From assembly GCA_011171075.1 (NCBI GenBank), contig DUFD01000016.1, positions 1 to 51,389 of the forward strand: DNA of 51,389 nt. The letters run 5' to 3'. The translations under genes were made by a program, and so were the position numbers. Positions 14,300 to 28,236 of this stretch are shown here, piece by piece. Under the pieces are notes generated by a model. The model did no database searches, was not told the origin of the DNA, and saw nothing but the letters and a program-made list of their open reading frames with translations. The stretch's first letter is position 1. Every line of letters begins with the position of its first letter. The DNA is from Dehalococcoidia bacterium. GTDB lineage: Bacteria > Chloroflexota > Dehalococcoidia > Dehalococcoidales > Fen-1064.

Positions 14300-14956
14300 C
14301 TAGCTAACAATCGGGTAGCGGTCTGCGCCCCACTTCGCGGTATAGGCCTTTTTCAGCTCCTGCAGCTGTGCCTGAAACGAGGGTGAGGCAATGTGGTCGG
14401 TGGACATGATTACAGCGTCCTCGTGGTTGTCGGTATAGTAGCCGCGTCTCAGGCCCACCTGATTGAAGCCGTACTTGGCATATAACTGCTGGGCAGCTGT
14501 GTTGGAGACTCGGACCTCCAGGGTAACGATGCGGGCGGCGCGTTGTTTGGCCATGTCGAGTATGGATTGTAACAGCAGCTCCCCGATTCCCTGCTGGCGA
14601 AAGGCCTCTCTCGTGGCAATAGTAGTTATGTGGGCTTCATCGGCCATTATCCAGAAACCGGCAAAACCCATAATACATTCCTTGTCATTCATCGGCTGTT
14701 CGTTATCTGGTTGTTTGTCCCCGGTGAAAAGTCTTTTCAACTTGGATATCACATTCCTGTAGCTGCTTTGTGGCGGCGGCTCTTCGGGTTTCTCAACTAT
14801 CTCTTCGGCGTTGCAGGCCACGATATAGCGGGCCAGGCGGTTTTCCAGCTCGCGCTTGAAGTTTGGTGGCGGCCACTCGGTGGGGAAGGCCTCACGGTCG
14901 ATTTCCACTACTTGGTCAATGTCTTCACGGCGCAACAGGCGTACGTAATCAGGCAT
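14300..14956 (-). CDS. rimI: RimI-type GNAT N-acetyltransferase
   Basis: Likely ribosomal protein S18 N-terminal alanine acetyltransferase or close relative. It opens with VRLLRREDIDQVVEIDREAFPTEWP as in RimI, and has the acetyl-CoA loop REAFRQQGIGELLLQ and the late RVSNTAAQQLYAKYGFNQVGLRRGYY motif ending in HEDAVIMS. Unlike the ~150-residue standard enzyme it is 218 residues: a ~40-residue polar insert rich in Pro, Glu and Lys (around residues 52-93) separates the first strands, and there is a ~30-residue C-terminal tail. Convergent with the gene before it; divergent from the sigma factor. Confidence 0.85.
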   Translation of the reverse strand: MPDYVRLLRREDIDQVVEIDREAFPTEWPPPNFKRELENRLARYIVACNAEEIVEKPEEPPPQSSYRNVISKLKRLFTGDKQPDNEQPMNDKECIMGFAGFWIMADEAHITTIATREAFRQQGIGELLLQSILDMAKQRAARIVTLEVRVSNTAAQQLYAKYGFNQVGLRRGYYTDNHEDAVIMSTDHIASPSFQAQLQELKKAYTAKWGADRYPIVS

Positions 14957-14993
14957 GATGACGTTCCCTGAGATGGTTCTGCTTCACCTGGGT

Positions 14994-15002
14994 ATTGTAA
15001 CA
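14994..15002 (-). promoter_or_regulatory. Extended -10 promoter of rimI
   Basis: TGTTACAAT on the minus strand, an extended -10 element (TGn followed by TACAAT). No good -35 box. Start predicted near 14987, a leader of about 30 nt. Confidence 0.5.
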
Positions 15003-15091
15003 TATCCAGTCTATTTGATGCCGGCCTTGATATATAACCTAACCTTTTACTATTTTATACGTTATAGATATTGCACCGGGTAACAAATAGA

Positions 15092-15120
15092 TTGCGGCTG
15101 AGTCCGCAGCGGTGTAGAAT
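15092..15120 (+). promoter_or_regulatory. Promoter of the ECF sigma gene
   Basis: TTGCGG (15092-15097), 17 nt, TAGAAT (15115-15120); start near 15127, 26 nt before the GTG start codon. The AT-rich stretch before it (15020-15070) shows no gene. Confidence 0.6.
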
Positions 15121-15152
15121 ACTCTGAGGTTTAAAAGGACGGGGGTTATCTG

Positions 15153-15704
15153 GTGCAAGATGAGCAGGGCCTTGTCCGCCAGGCCCAACAGGGAGATAAG
15201 GATGCCTTCGCTGAGCTATATGAGGCTTATTTCGATAAGATTTATCGTTACGTAGTTATCAAGATAGGCAATAAGGTAGAGGCCGAGGATATGACACAGC
15301 AGATTTTTCTTAAGGCGTACCAGTCCATCCGTTCCTACAAATGGAAGGGCGTACCCTTCTCTGCCTGGCTGTTCCGTATTGCCCATAATCAGATAGTCGA
15401 TTTCTTCAGGAAGCAGAGCAAACGGCCTACGGTCCGATTGGAAGATGTGGTGGTGGTCAGCAGTGACAATCCCCTGCGGACGGTCGAGAGCCGGTTTGAT
15501 ATTGAGAGGCTGCGGACGGCTACCCTTCAGTTGACCTCGGCCCAGCAGGAGGTAATCAGCCTTCGTTTTGCCGGTGGGCTGGCCATCGCCGAGGTTGCCC
15601 GCACGATGGGTAAGAGTGAAGGTGCGGTAAAAGCGTTGCAGCACAGCGCGGTCGCTGCCCTGCGTAAGGTACTTCTGGTAGGTGAGGAAAGTGAAGAAAG
15701 ATAA
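15153..15704 (+). CDS. ECF-type RNA polymerase sigma factor
   Basis: 183-residue sigma-70 family factor with only regions 2 and 4. Region 2: DAFAELYEAYFDKIYRYV, AEDMTQQIFLKAYQSI, and the -10 recognition helix WLFRIAHNQIVDFFRK. Region 4: LTSAQQEVISLRFAGGLAIAEVARTMGKSEGAVKAL with the helix-turn-helix. The start is GTG at 15153; no ATG fits better. The next gene overlaps its 3' end and encodes a membrane protein of the kind paired with such sigmas in Chloroflexota, so the pair is probably a membrane-signal switch. Confidence 0.93.
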   Translation: MQDEQGLVRQAQQGDKDAFAELYEAYFDKIYRYVVIKIGNKVEAEDMTQQIFLKAYQSIRSYKWKGVPFSAWLFRIAHNQIVDFFRKQSKRPTVRLEDVVVVSSDNPLRTVESRFDIERLRTATLQLTSAQQEVISLRFAGGLAIAEVARTMGKSEGAVKALQHSAVAALRKVLLVGEESEER

Positions 15705-16761
15705 GCAACTCAACACTATCCTTGAGGAATGCCTCGAGCGGATACTGGTCAACGGTGAGACCGTAGCCCAGTGCCTTGAGAGGTATCCGGAATATGCTGC
15801 TGAGCTTGAACCGCTACTGCAAACGGCCATGATTACCAGCGAGGCAGTGGATATTCAGCCCAGCCCCGAGTTTAAAGCCAGGGCCCGGTTTGAACTCCGG
15901 GTGGAGATGGCCCGGGCGGACGAAAAAAAGCGACGCTCTGTCTTTGCCTGGCAGCCCCGCTGGGCGGTGGTGGTCGTTACTGTGGTTGTGGTGGTGCTGC
16001 TTGGTGGTGGTACTGTACTGGCTGCCGATTCCGATAATACCATACCTGGCAATCCACTCTATGCGGTAAAACTGGCTACCGAAAATGTACGGCTGGCGTT
16101 GAGTTCCTCAGATATTAGCAAAGCCGAGATTTACGCCGCTCTCGTTGACCGCAGGGTGGCCGAGATTGAGCGGTTGATTGATAGGGGCAAGACCGAACTG
16201 GCACAGCGGACGGTCAACCGCCTCAAGAGGTATCTGGCTACCATGTCCCGCCTCTCTCTGGCTATTCAATCACAAATTGGCCCTGGTGCTGAAGACGTGG
16301 AGACGGTGACGCCGGACGAACCATCGGTAAAACCGGCTGTATCGGTCCAGGAAGTAGCCGCCACCGTTCGGGCAGAGGAACGGGCTCAGTTACAGGTTCT
16401 CTGGGGACGCTATATAGTGAATCATCCGGACGAAATCCGGGCTATGCTGGAGGAAGCCTCACCAGCCGTCAAACCGGCACTTACCCGGGCGATTATCGAT
16501 TCGGTAAACAGCTATGTAAACAGCTATCAGAATGTCCTTCAGAAGCTAAAAGAGTCTCAATCAAGCGGGCAGACAGATGATACTTCTGACCAGGAAGCCG
16601 ATGACTCCAGCGGGGAACCCGATACTTCAAACCAGCAGACTAACGATTCTGACAGGGAGCCGGGAACATCAAATCAGCAGTCGGGTAATTCTAACCAGCA
16701 ACCTGGGGACTCGAGCCTGACACCGGATGCTTCAGACCTGCAATCGACTACCATAAAATAG
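15691..16761 (+). CDS. DUF5667 membrane protein, likely regulator of the ECF sigma factor
   Basis: 356 residues from GTG 15691 (an in-frame GTG at 15682 is also possible); overlaps the sigma gene by 14 nt, so translation is probably coupled. Residues ~1-75 are cytoplasmic and begin with a motif common in such partners (LNTILEECLERILVNGETVAQCLERYPEY). One membrane helix, VVVVTVVVVVLLGGGTVLAA, leads to the DUF5667 region (PGNPLYAVKLATENVRLALS). The external part ends in a ~70-residue low-complexity tail rich in Ser, Asp, Gln and Asn with repeated SNQQ units. Binding of the sigma factor is inferred from the gene pairing, not shown. Confidence 0.8.
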   Translation: MKKDKQLNTILEECLERILVNGETVAQCLERYPEYAAELEPLLQTAMITSEAVDIQPSPEFKARARFELRVEMARADEKKRRSVFAWQPRWAVVVVTVVVVVLLGGGTVLAADSDNTIPGNPLYAVKLATENVRLALSSSDISKAEIYAALVDRRVAEIERLIDRGKTELAQRTVNRLKRYLATMSRLSLAIQSQIGPGAEDVETVTPDEPSVKPAVSVQEVAATVRAEERAQLQVLWGRYIVNHPDEIRAMLEEASPAVKPALTRAIIDSVNSYVNSYQNVLQKLKESQSSGQTDDTSDQEADDSSGEPDTSNQQTNDSDREPGTSNQQSGNSNQQPGDSSLTPDASDLQSTTIK

Positions 16762-16796
16762 TGCCCTTTGAAATGGAGGGTGGGTGTGTGGTCAGG

Positions 16797-17294
16797 TCAA
16801 TCCAGTGAAGCATTGTACTCACTGCTCAATATCCCGTACATTTCCACGTCATCGTAATTTCCCCATCTTTTGGATTGCTGCCTCAGACAGCCCTCATACT
16901 TCATGCCGAGCTTCTGCTTTAGTGCTTCAAAGCCGTACTTTACCACAGCGCGGGCAGCCTCGGTGCAGTAGCCCTAGTTCCAGTACGGCTTGCCAATCCA
17001 GTAACCAAGCTGCATACTCTCGTCTTTCTTGTATTCAGCACCCAGACCTATAACGCCGATAAGAATCCCCTCGCCACGATGAATAATAGCAAAATCAACG
17101 GCTCCCTCTTTTTCAAATCCTTTCTGACGCTTTTTGAACCATTGTTCTTCGGCACCGGGTTGGGGTATTTCACTGTCGCTGGTTTGCGAGGCAACATCCC
17201 TATCACCAGCAAGCCGCTGAATATCAGGGATATCTTCTCGAACGATTGGTCTGAGAATAAGGCGCTCTGTTTTCAGAGTGGGGCGTTCAGCCAT
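16797..17294 (-). pseudogene. RimJ/RimL-type GNAT acetyltransferase, broken by an in-frame stop
   Basis: Starts ATG 17294 as MAERPTLKTERLILRPI and runs as a normal GNAT to IGKPYWN, where TAG (16974-16976) interrupts. The same frame then resumes with GYCTEAARAVVKYGFE, LGMKYEGCLRQQSKRWG and DDVEMYGILSSEY, exactly the family's C-terminal half, to a stop at 16797. The family normally has WNQGY or similar here, so CAG to TAG is the likely lesion. In addition about 18-20 residues that usually lie between YGFE and the QKLGMK motif are missing in frame. Both defects point to a decayed gene. It begins 18 nt after ruvB on the same strand. Confidence 0.88.
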
Positions 17295-17312
17295 AACTGC
17301 GTCTCCAAAGAG

Positions 17313-18347
17313 CTACCACATGCTCTGCTGGGCGGACTGGTTCTTGTTATACGGCTTGCCGAGGTGCTCGTAGGCGAGCGGGGTAGCCACGCGCCCGCGC
17401 GGGGTTCGCTCGAGGAAGCCCAGTTGCAGCAGGTAAGGCTCGTAGATATCCATGATAGCGTCCGATTCTTCGCTGATGGAGGCGGCAATCGTTTCCAGTC
17501 CCACCGGGCCACCGCCAAACTTGTCGATGATGGTGGACAGCACCTTGCGGTCCAGTTCGTCAAGACCTATCGGGTCTATCTCCAGCCTTGTAAGCGCTTC
17601 AACAGCTACCTCCCTGGTGACGTGACCGTCTGCCTTTACCTGGGCGTAGTCGCGTACCCGCTTGAGCAGTCGATTGGCCACACGCGGTGTGCCCCGGGCA
17701 CGGCGGGCTATCTCCTCCAGTCCTCCGGCGTCGGCCTCTATCTGAAGTATCTCGGCGGAGCGCTTGAGGATGGTCTCGATTGATGTTTGGTCGTAGAAGT
17801 CCAGGTGGTAAACAGAACCGAAGCGGTCCCTGAGGGGCGGACTGAGCAGGGCAAAACGGGTCGTGGCACCAATGAGGGTGAAGGTAGGGAGGCTCAGTCG
17901 GAGGCTCTTAGCCCCCGGCCCTTTACCGATGATGATATCCAGGGCCGAGTCCTCCATTGCCGGGTACAGCACTTCTTCAACGGCACGGTTAAGGCGGTGG
18001 ATTTCGTCGATGAAGAGAATGTCCTGCTTGTGCAGGTTTGTCAGGATGGCGGCCAGGTCACCGGTACGCTCGATGGCCGGCCCGGATGTTACCCGGATAT
18101 TGCTCCCCATCTCTGTGGCAATGATGTGCGAAAGGCAGGTCTTGCCCAGGCCCGGTGGACCGTAGAAAAGTATGTGGTCCAGGGCTTCACCCCGGCCTTT
18201 GGCAGCCTCGATGGCGATAATCAGGTTTTCCTTAACGGTATGCTGCCCTACAAAATCGTCCAGACACCGGGGTCGCAGGCTGGTCTCAATCGGCCTGTCC
18301 TCAGCGCTGGGTTTACCCGATATAATGCGGGCCATTTCAGTATGCAT
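17313..18347 (-). CDS. ruvB: Holliday junction branch-migration ATPase RuvB
   Basis: Hexameric AAA+ motor that drives branch migration with RuvA. 344 residues, normal length. Walker A GPPGLGKT (residues 63-70), Walker [10 protein letters not shown], sensor TLIGATTR, arginine finger region LRDRFG, and C-terminal winged helix with [13 protein letters not shown] and [18 protein letters not shown] start at ATG 18335 ([10 protein letters not shown]) is also plausible; AAAGG lies 9 nt before 18347. ruvA and ruvC are not next to it here. Confidence 0.97.
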   Translation of the reverse strand: MHTEMARIISGKPSAEDRPIETSLRPRCLDDFVGQHTVKENLIIAIEAAKGRGEALDHILFYGPPGLGKTCLSHIIATEMGSNIRVTSGPAIERTGDLAAILTNLHKQDILFIDEIHRLNRAVEEVLYPAMEDSALDIIIGKGPGAKSLRLSLPTFTLIGATTRFALLSPPLRDRFGSVYHLDFYDQTSIETILKRSAEILQIEADAGGLEEIARRARGTPRVANRLLKRVRDYAQVKADGHVTREVAVEALTRLEIDPIGLDELDRKVLSTIIDKFGGGPVGLETIAASISEESDAIMDIYEPYLLQLGFLERTPRGRVATPLAYEHLGKPYNKNQSAQQSMW

Positions 18348-18375
18348 CCTTTCGTGCCTTTACCTGACGAGTCAC

Positions 18376-18381
18376 ATTATA
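18376..18381 (-). promoter_or_regulatory. Putative -10 box of ruvB
   Basis: TATAAT on the minus strand (18381-18376), about 28 nt before the ruvB start codon. No matching -35 hexamer at the usual distance. Confidence 0.4.
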
Positions 18382-18425
18382 CCACAGGGACAACATCAAC
18401 GGTCTCTGTCCGGTGGGAAATAAAT

Positions 18426-18449
18426 ACGGGCCCGGTTTTCCAGGCCCGT
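18426..18449 (-). terminator. Intrinsic terminator of the rpoB-rpoC operon
   Basis: On the minus strand ACGGGCCTGG pairs with CCGGGCCCGT (one G-T wobble) around an AAAA loop, followed by ATTTATTT. It lies 25 nt after the rpoC stop codon. Confidence 0.75.
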
Positions 18450-18473
18450 GTTGGAAATCAGAGAAGGGGATGA

Positions 18474-21400
18474 TTACTCGAAGGTCTCCTCATCCTCCTC
18501 TGGTTCGTCCTCATCATCTTCCGGATATTTTGCCGTATCTTGCGTAGCCGCTCGTTCTAACTCGATGTTCAGTTGCTCGAGGACCGATTCCACTATAGAG
18601 TTCAGTTCCGGCTCGGCGGCCATTTCCCCTCCAAGTTCTCCTTCAATCTGTGGTACAGCGGCCAGCACGGCCTCCTGTTCACCGGCTTCCAGTTCCTCCG
18701 GTTCCTCCGGTGGCTCTTCACTGAGCTTGTAGCGTGCCGGAATCAGCCGACCAATAATTACGTTCTCTTTGAGCCCAATCAGTCTATCGGTAGCTCTCTT
18801 AACGGCTGCCTCGGTAAGTACTTTGGTTGTCTCCTGGAAAGAGGCGGCAGCCAGCCAGCTATTGGTACTCAGTGCCGCTCTGGTGATACCCAGCAGCAGC
18901 GGACGGGCGGTAGCCGGTTCTCCACCTTCGGCGAGCACCTTGGCATTAATGTCCTCATAGTGGAATCGGTTTACCAGTTCCCCGGGGACGAGTTCGGTAT
19001 CACCGGCGGAGTCGGTCCGCACTTTGGCCAGCATCTGCCGGGTAATTATTTCGATGTGCTTGTCGTTGATATTCACTCCCTGCGAGCGGTAGACCTTCTG
19101 CACCTCATCCACGAGGTACTGCTGGACAGCCTCCCGGCCAAGAACGTGCAGTATGTCCTGCGGGTTTACGGAGCCCTCAGTAAGCTGCTGCCCGGCAGCG
19201 ACGATGTCGCCGGTCTGGACACGAATTCGTGTCGTTGCGGGGAAGTGGTACTCGCGCTCTTCCGTCTCTTCGTAGGCGATGGAGAGATGCTCGTCATCCA
19301 GAATTACTTCACCCGCAACCCGCGATACGATGGGTTGAATCCTGGGAGTAAGTTCGGTAGATTCCGCCTCGCCCTCCGATGGTGTGTCACCTTCTTCCTC
19401 TCCGGTTGGCTCTTCGCCTGTGGAGGGTGGGATGGCGAGCACGTCGCCGATGTCCACCTGCTGGCCGTTGGATACCATGACCTGCCAGCCCGCAGGTAGC
19501 GTGTGTTCCGCACGGAATGGGTCGGTGCTGGATATCTTGACTGTCTGCCCATCATCACTGCGGGTCACCTCAGCGATTCCGTTTATCTCCGAAATAATTG
19601 CCTGACTCTTCGGTGTTCTCGCTTCAAACAGTTCCTCTACGCGGGGTAAACCGGTGGTGATGTCCAGCCCGACCACGCCACCGGTATGGAATGTCCGCAA
19701 CGTTAACTGAGTGCCCGGCTCGCCGATACTCTGGGCAGCAATGATACCCACCGCTGTGTTAAGGTCGACCAAACGACCGCGACCCAAGTCACGACCGTAG
19801 CAGTACTGGCAAACGCCCTGACTGGCCTGACAGGAAAGTGGGGACCTGACATGGACCTCGGTTATACCGGCGGCAACAATCTCCTCCGCTTTGTCCTCAC
19901 TGATTTCCTCGTTGCGGTCGACCATTATCTCCTCGGTCTCTGGGTGGACTACCGGACTAGCCGCCAGCCGGCCGGTTATTCGTTCAGTGAGTGATGGCAG
20001 CAGCGCGGTCTCCTCTTTTTGCGATATCCAGATACCGTCAGTGGTGCCGCAGTCTTCTTCGAGGACTATCACGTCATGGGCAACGTCTACCAGACGCCGG
20101 GTGAGATAACCACTCTCCGAAGTCCTCAGGGCGGTATCGGCCAGTCCCTTCCGGGCGCCGTGGGTAGAGATAAAGTACTCGAGCACGCTGAGCCCCTCGC
20201 GGAAACTTGCCTTGATGGGGAAGTCGATAATCATTCCGGAGGGGTTGGTCATCAGCCCGCGCATTCCGGCCATCTGTCTTATCTGAGTGATATTACCCTT
20301 GGCTCCAGATGTCGCCATCATGTAGACGCTGCCCTGGGGGTCGAGCCCCTCCGAGGTAGCCTCGCCTACCTTATCTGTTGTCTCCATCCAGACGTTGACA
20401 ATCTCGTTGTACCTTTCATCCTCGGTAATCAGTCCGCGGTTGAACTGGTTTTCAATAACGGAGGTCTTCTCCTCAGCTTCCCTCAGCAACTGCTCCTTGG
20501 CGGCCGGGACTTCGATGTCACTCATGGCGATGGTTGTTCCGGACTTGGTGGCGTAGCGGAACCCGAGCTCCTTGAGTCTATCCATGACAGCCGCCATATC
20601 CTCATCACTCAGGAGTTTGATGCACTCCGTTACCACCCATTTCAGGGTCGATTTATTAACTACGTCATTATAGAATCCCAGTTCCTTCGGCAGTACCTCG
20701 TTGAAGATAATACGCCCGACCGAGGTCTTGATTCTGCCCCCGCCGTTCTCCCGGTCACGCACCTCGATCTCTTCCCGGAGCTCAATCGAACCGAGTTCAT
20801 GCATGAGCTTGGCCTCTTCAAAGCTGCCGACCAGCTTGCTCTCAGCCTTGGGTGTAGGCTCGATGGTCGTTAGATAGTAGCAGCCCAGCACCATATCTAG
20901 GGTGGGGGTCACTACCGGTTCGCCCGATGAGGGTAGCAACATGTTGTGGATACTCAGCATCACTTCTCTGGCCCCTCTGACAGCCGCTCTGGAGAGAGGA
21001 ATATGGACTGCCATCTGGTCACCGTCGAAGTCGGCGTTGAAGGCAGAACAGACGAGAGGGTGTATCTGGACGGCACTGCCGTCGATAAGCACCGGCTCGA
21101 AAGCTTGGATGCTGAGGCGGTGCAGGGTAGGGGCGCGGTTCAACAGTACCGGTCGCTCTTTGACAACGTCCTCCAGTATGTCGTATACCTCCGGTTTGGC
21201 CTTCTCAACGAGTCGGCGGGCACTCTTGATGTTATGAGCCAGGCCTTGTTCAATGAGGCGGCGCATCACGAAAGGCTTGAATAGCTCCAGGGCCATGCGT
21301 CGGGGCAGGCCGCACTGATGCAGCTTCAACTCGGGTCCGATGACAATAACCGAGCGGCCGCTGTAATCGACCCGTTTACCGAGCAGGTTCTGGCGAAAAC

Positions 21401-22563
21401 GTCCCTGTTTTCCCCGCAGCATGTCAGAGAGAGATTTAAGTTTGTGGTTACCGCTGATGGAGACCGGCTGCCCCCTCTTACCGTTGTCGATAAGGGAATC
21501 GACCGCCTCCTGGAGCATCCTTTTCTCGTTGCGGACAATGATCTCCGGTGCCCCTATATCCATCAGGTGGCGTAACCGGTTATTGCGGTTGATGACCCGT
21601 CTGTAGAGGTCATTTATATCGCTAATAGCAAACCTGCCGCCGTCGAGCTGGACAGTTGGTCGGAGGTCGGGGGGCAAGATAGGTAGTACAGTGAGTATCA
21701 TCCATTCCGGTTTGTTACCGCCGCGGCGAAATGCCTCCACTACCTGCAGGCGCTTGCTTGCCTTTTTGCGGCGCTGACCAGAAGTAGAATGCGTCTCCTC
21801 CAGTAGCTCGATGCGGAGCTTGTTCAGGTCTATGTTTTTAATTACCTTGAGTATGGCTTCCGCGCCCATCCCCGCGCTGAAGATGTTACTCCACCTCTGC
21901 GCTCGCTCGCGATATTCATTCTCGCTCAGCAGCTTCTGTGGCTGAAGCTCTCTTAATTGCTCGATTTCCGCAAGAAGCTTCTCTCTAAGCGGAGTATTTT
22001 CCTCCTCCAGGTCTCTCCGGAGCTGGTTTACTTCCTCTACCGAGGCATCCGGCATTCCTTGGATTTTTTCCTCCAGGGCTTCTCGACGTTCGCCCATTTC
22101 CTGAGCTAACTGCTCCCTTAGCTCCTCTATGGCGAACTGGCGCGCTTCTTCGTCCACAGAGGTAATGATGTAGTGGGAGAAGTAGAGAACGCGCTCCAGA
22201 TTACGTGGCGAAAGGTCAAGTAGAAGTCCCAATCGACTGGGTATTCCCTTGGCAAACCAGATATGGCTCACAGGACAGGCCAGTTGGATGTGCCCCATTC
22301 GCTCCCGTCGTACCTTGGCCCGGGCGACTTCTACGCCGCACTTGTCGCAGATAATGCCCTTGTAACGGATTTTCTTATACTTGCCACAGAAGCACTCGTA
22401 GTCTTTCGTGGGACCAAATATTTTCTCGCAGAACAGGCCGTCCCTTTCTGGTTTCAACGTGCGGTAGTTAATCGTCTCCGGTTTGGTGACCTCTCCGTAT
22501 GACCAGCTCTTTATCTGCTCCGGTGAAGCCAGCGAGATACGGATGGCGTCAAAATCATTGACT

Positions 22564-22571
<8 letters not shown>
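18474..22571 (-). CDS. rpoC: DNA-directed RNA polymerase subunit beta-prime
   Basis: Largest polymerase subunit; 1365 residues. Visible: the N-terminal zinc finger [20 protein letters not shown], the absolutely conserved catalytic [12 protein letters not shown] that holds the active-site magnesium, the bridge-helix/trigger-loop region ([21 protein letters not shown]), and a second Cys cluster [16 protein letters not shown]. Two acidic additions are visible: a Glu-rich insert around residue ~1070 ([20 protein letters not shown]) and a Glu/Asp tail ([15 protein letters not shown]). The start overlaps the rpoB end by 8 nt, so the subunits are translationally coupled. Confidence 0.98.
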
Positions 22572-26448
<3,877 letters not shown>

Positions 26449-26464
26449 AAAAACTACCCCTCAT

Positions 26465-26481
26465 CCTGCGTTAGACGCAGG
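26465..26481 (-). promoter_or_regulatory. Hairpin in the rpoB leader next to the ribosome-binding site
   Basis: Perfect 7-bp stem CCTGCGT / ACGCAGG with a 3-nt loop, ending about 17 nt upstream of the rpoB start codon in a ~136-nt leader. No U-tract, so not a terminator; it could affect translation start. The leader also holds ACAAGGT / ACCTTTGT, a weaker stem. Confidence 0.45.
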
Positions 26482-26590
26482 CATACAGAATCGGCGCTTT
26501 ACCGTGGGTGCATCCCAAAGCAAAGGATACATTTGATAGAAGGTAAAATGACAAAGGTAAAAACCTTGTGAGGCATATTATCGCAGGGTA

Positions 26591-26619
26591 ATCTTAGCAC
26601 TACGCAGCCTGTTTGTCAA
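26591..26619 (-). promoter_or_regulatory. Promoter of rpoB-rpoC
   Basis: TTGACA (26619-26614), 17 nt, TAAGAT (26596-26591). Start near 26584. Confidence 0.8.
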
Positions 26620-26715
26620 GACCTATTTTGGGCAAGTATCGCTGGTACTATTTTACCACTCACAATTAAGGTGGCTGCTACCTTCATTACCATGACTGGA
26701 GGTTTTAGCCGCTGC

Positions 26716-28158
26716 CTATATCGAGACCCCGGCCAGTTCCTTACCCAGTTCCAGCAGCCTTTCCACGCGGGCCATACTGTCGCTTTCGGCGTAAATCCGG
26801 AGCACTGGCTCCGTACCCGAGAAGCGGATGAGCAGCCAGGTGTTGTCCTCCAGTATGAAGCGGAAACCATCCGTGGTGTCTTTCTTTACCACCCCGACGC
26901 CATCGATGGTCTCCGGGGAAATCTCTCTCATGTGTTTGAGCACTCGCTCCCGTTCTTCTTCGGCGAAGTGGATGTCCTTTCTGTGGTAGTAGTGCGGGCC
27001 GACCTTGCTGAAGAGGTATTCAAGGAGCTGTGCCGGCGTTTTGCCGGTCTTGACCATGAAGTCGAGAAAATAGAGGGAGGCTGCCACCGAATCACGCTCC
27101 AGTATATGTCCTCTGAAACCGTAGCCACCGCTTTCCTCGCCGCCAATGAGGGCGTTTTCAGTGACCATTACCGGGGCGACGTGGTTAAGGAAACCTATTG
27201 CCGTCTCATAAACGGGCACATTGTAGATTTCACCGAGGCGGTTAATCATACTCGTAGAGTTGATTGTCTTCACTATCGGCCCACGCTCCTCACGTGTCTC
27301 GAGGAAATAGAGGCAGAGCAGGGCAAATACCTGGAGCTGTGTAAGGAATTCCCCGTTCTCATCGATGATGCCGATGCGGTCGGCATCACCGTCATGGGCA
27401 ATGCCGACATTGGCTTTCTGTTCCCTGACGGCTGTAGAGAGTTTGCTCAGATTAACGGCAATAGGTTCGGGGTTGATTCCGGGGAAGGCGGGGTTGCGTT
27501 CCCCATTTATCTCGGTAACGTCAATGTTGCCACCAGCGAGCAGTGTTTTCAGATAGCCAGCACCGGCACCGTACATCGCATCGATAATTACCTTAAGCCT
27601 GGCCTGGCGTAGCTCCTCCAGGTCAACGAATTTGGTCGCCCGCTCCAGGAAGACGGGGTGGAGGTCAATATATTCCACAAGTTTCTTCTTTTGGGCGACG
27701 TCCAGTGGTATCCGGTTTATGGTGCCGGCGTTGAAGGCACGGTCGGTGAGTTTCTCCACTTTGTCAGTGACTTCACGCGGGTCACTACTACTGTCAGTAA
27801 TTCGGAGCTTGAAGCCGTTCCACTGGGCTGGGTTATGGCTGGCGGTGATGGCGATAGCGCCGGCTGCTTTCTTCACGATAACACCGTAGCTTATTACGGG
27901 GGTGGGTTCCGCACGGGTCGTGAGGAATACCTTGATACCGTTACCGGCAATCACCTCGGCGGCGGCGACAGCGAAGTCCTCGGAAGCGAAGCGATTATCG
28001 TAGCCGATGACCAGTCCCTGACCATCGAGCTTTTCCTGCTTCAGATAGTCAGCCACTCCCTGGGCGCAGAACCGCACGTTCTCAAAGGTAAAGTCCTCGG
28101 CGATGACCGCCCGCCAGCCGTCGGTACCGAACTTGATAGGGTTTTTGGTCAACCTCAT
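26716..28158 (-). CDS. Phosphoglucomutase / phosphomannomutase family protein
   Basis: Alpha-D-phosphohexomutase that moves phosphate between C1 and C6 of a hexose via a phosphoserine. 480 residues with all four family motifs: FGTDGWR at the start, the phospho-Ser loop TASHNP, the metal loop DGDADR, sugar loop GGEESGGYG, and phosphate-binding RFSGTEPVLRIYAE. Which sugar is used cannot be told. The start ATG (28158) lies inside a palindromic repeat; TTG 28152 is an alternative with equivalent spacing to a G-rich ribosome-binding site. Third gene of ahcY-metK-pgm. The 267 nt after it hold the rpoB promoter and leader. Confidence 0.93.
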   Translation of the reverse strand: MRLTKNPIKFGTDGWRAVIAEDFTFENVRFCAQGVADYLKQEKLDGQGLVIGYDNRFASEDFAVAAAEVIAGNGIKVFLTTRAEPTPVISYGVIVKKAAGAIAITASHNPAQWNGFKLRITDSSSDPREVTDKVEKLTDRAFNAGTINRIPLDVAQKKKLVEYIDLHPVFLERATKFVDLEELRQARLKVIIDAMYGAGAGYLKTLLAGGNIDVTEINGERNPAFPGINPEPIAVNLSKLSTAVREQKANVGIAHDGDADRIGIIDENGEFLTQLQVFALLCLYFLETREERGPIVKTINSTSMINRLGEIYNVPVYETAIGFLNHVAPVMVTENALIGGEESGGYGFRGHILERDSVAASLYFLDFMVKTGKTPAQLLEYLFSKVGPHYYHRKDIHFAEEERERVLKHMREISPETIDGVGVVKKDTTDGFRFILEDNTWLLIRFSGTEPVLRIYAESDSMARVERLLELGKELAGVSI

Positions 28159-28191
28159 CCCCTCGCCCCCTCTCCTTCAAAGGAGAGGGCG
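28152..28191 (-). repeat. Palindromic repeat element, copy B, at the phosphohexomutase start
   Basis: CCCTCTCCT and AGGAGAGGG flank TCAA; the element ends ...GAGGGGATGAGGT on the minus strand, supplying a purine-rich ribosome-binding sequence and the ATG. Same family as 12488-12573 and 38354-38400. Confidence 0.8.
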
Positions 28192-28236
28192 AAGAATAAC
28201 GATTTAAAGGGGCAGAGCACCTTCAAGCTTTCCCTT

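Noticed and set aside
16562-16760. Repetitive coding DNA as a CRISPR-like or minisatellite array
   Set aside because: It is an irregular low-complexity Ser/Asp/Gln/Asn tail in frame with the DUF5667 gene; units are not of constant length.
18573-20873. Long plus-strand frames opposite rpoC (308 and 284 codons)
   Set aside because: Antisense to conserved polymerase sequence; an effect of GC-rich codon usage.
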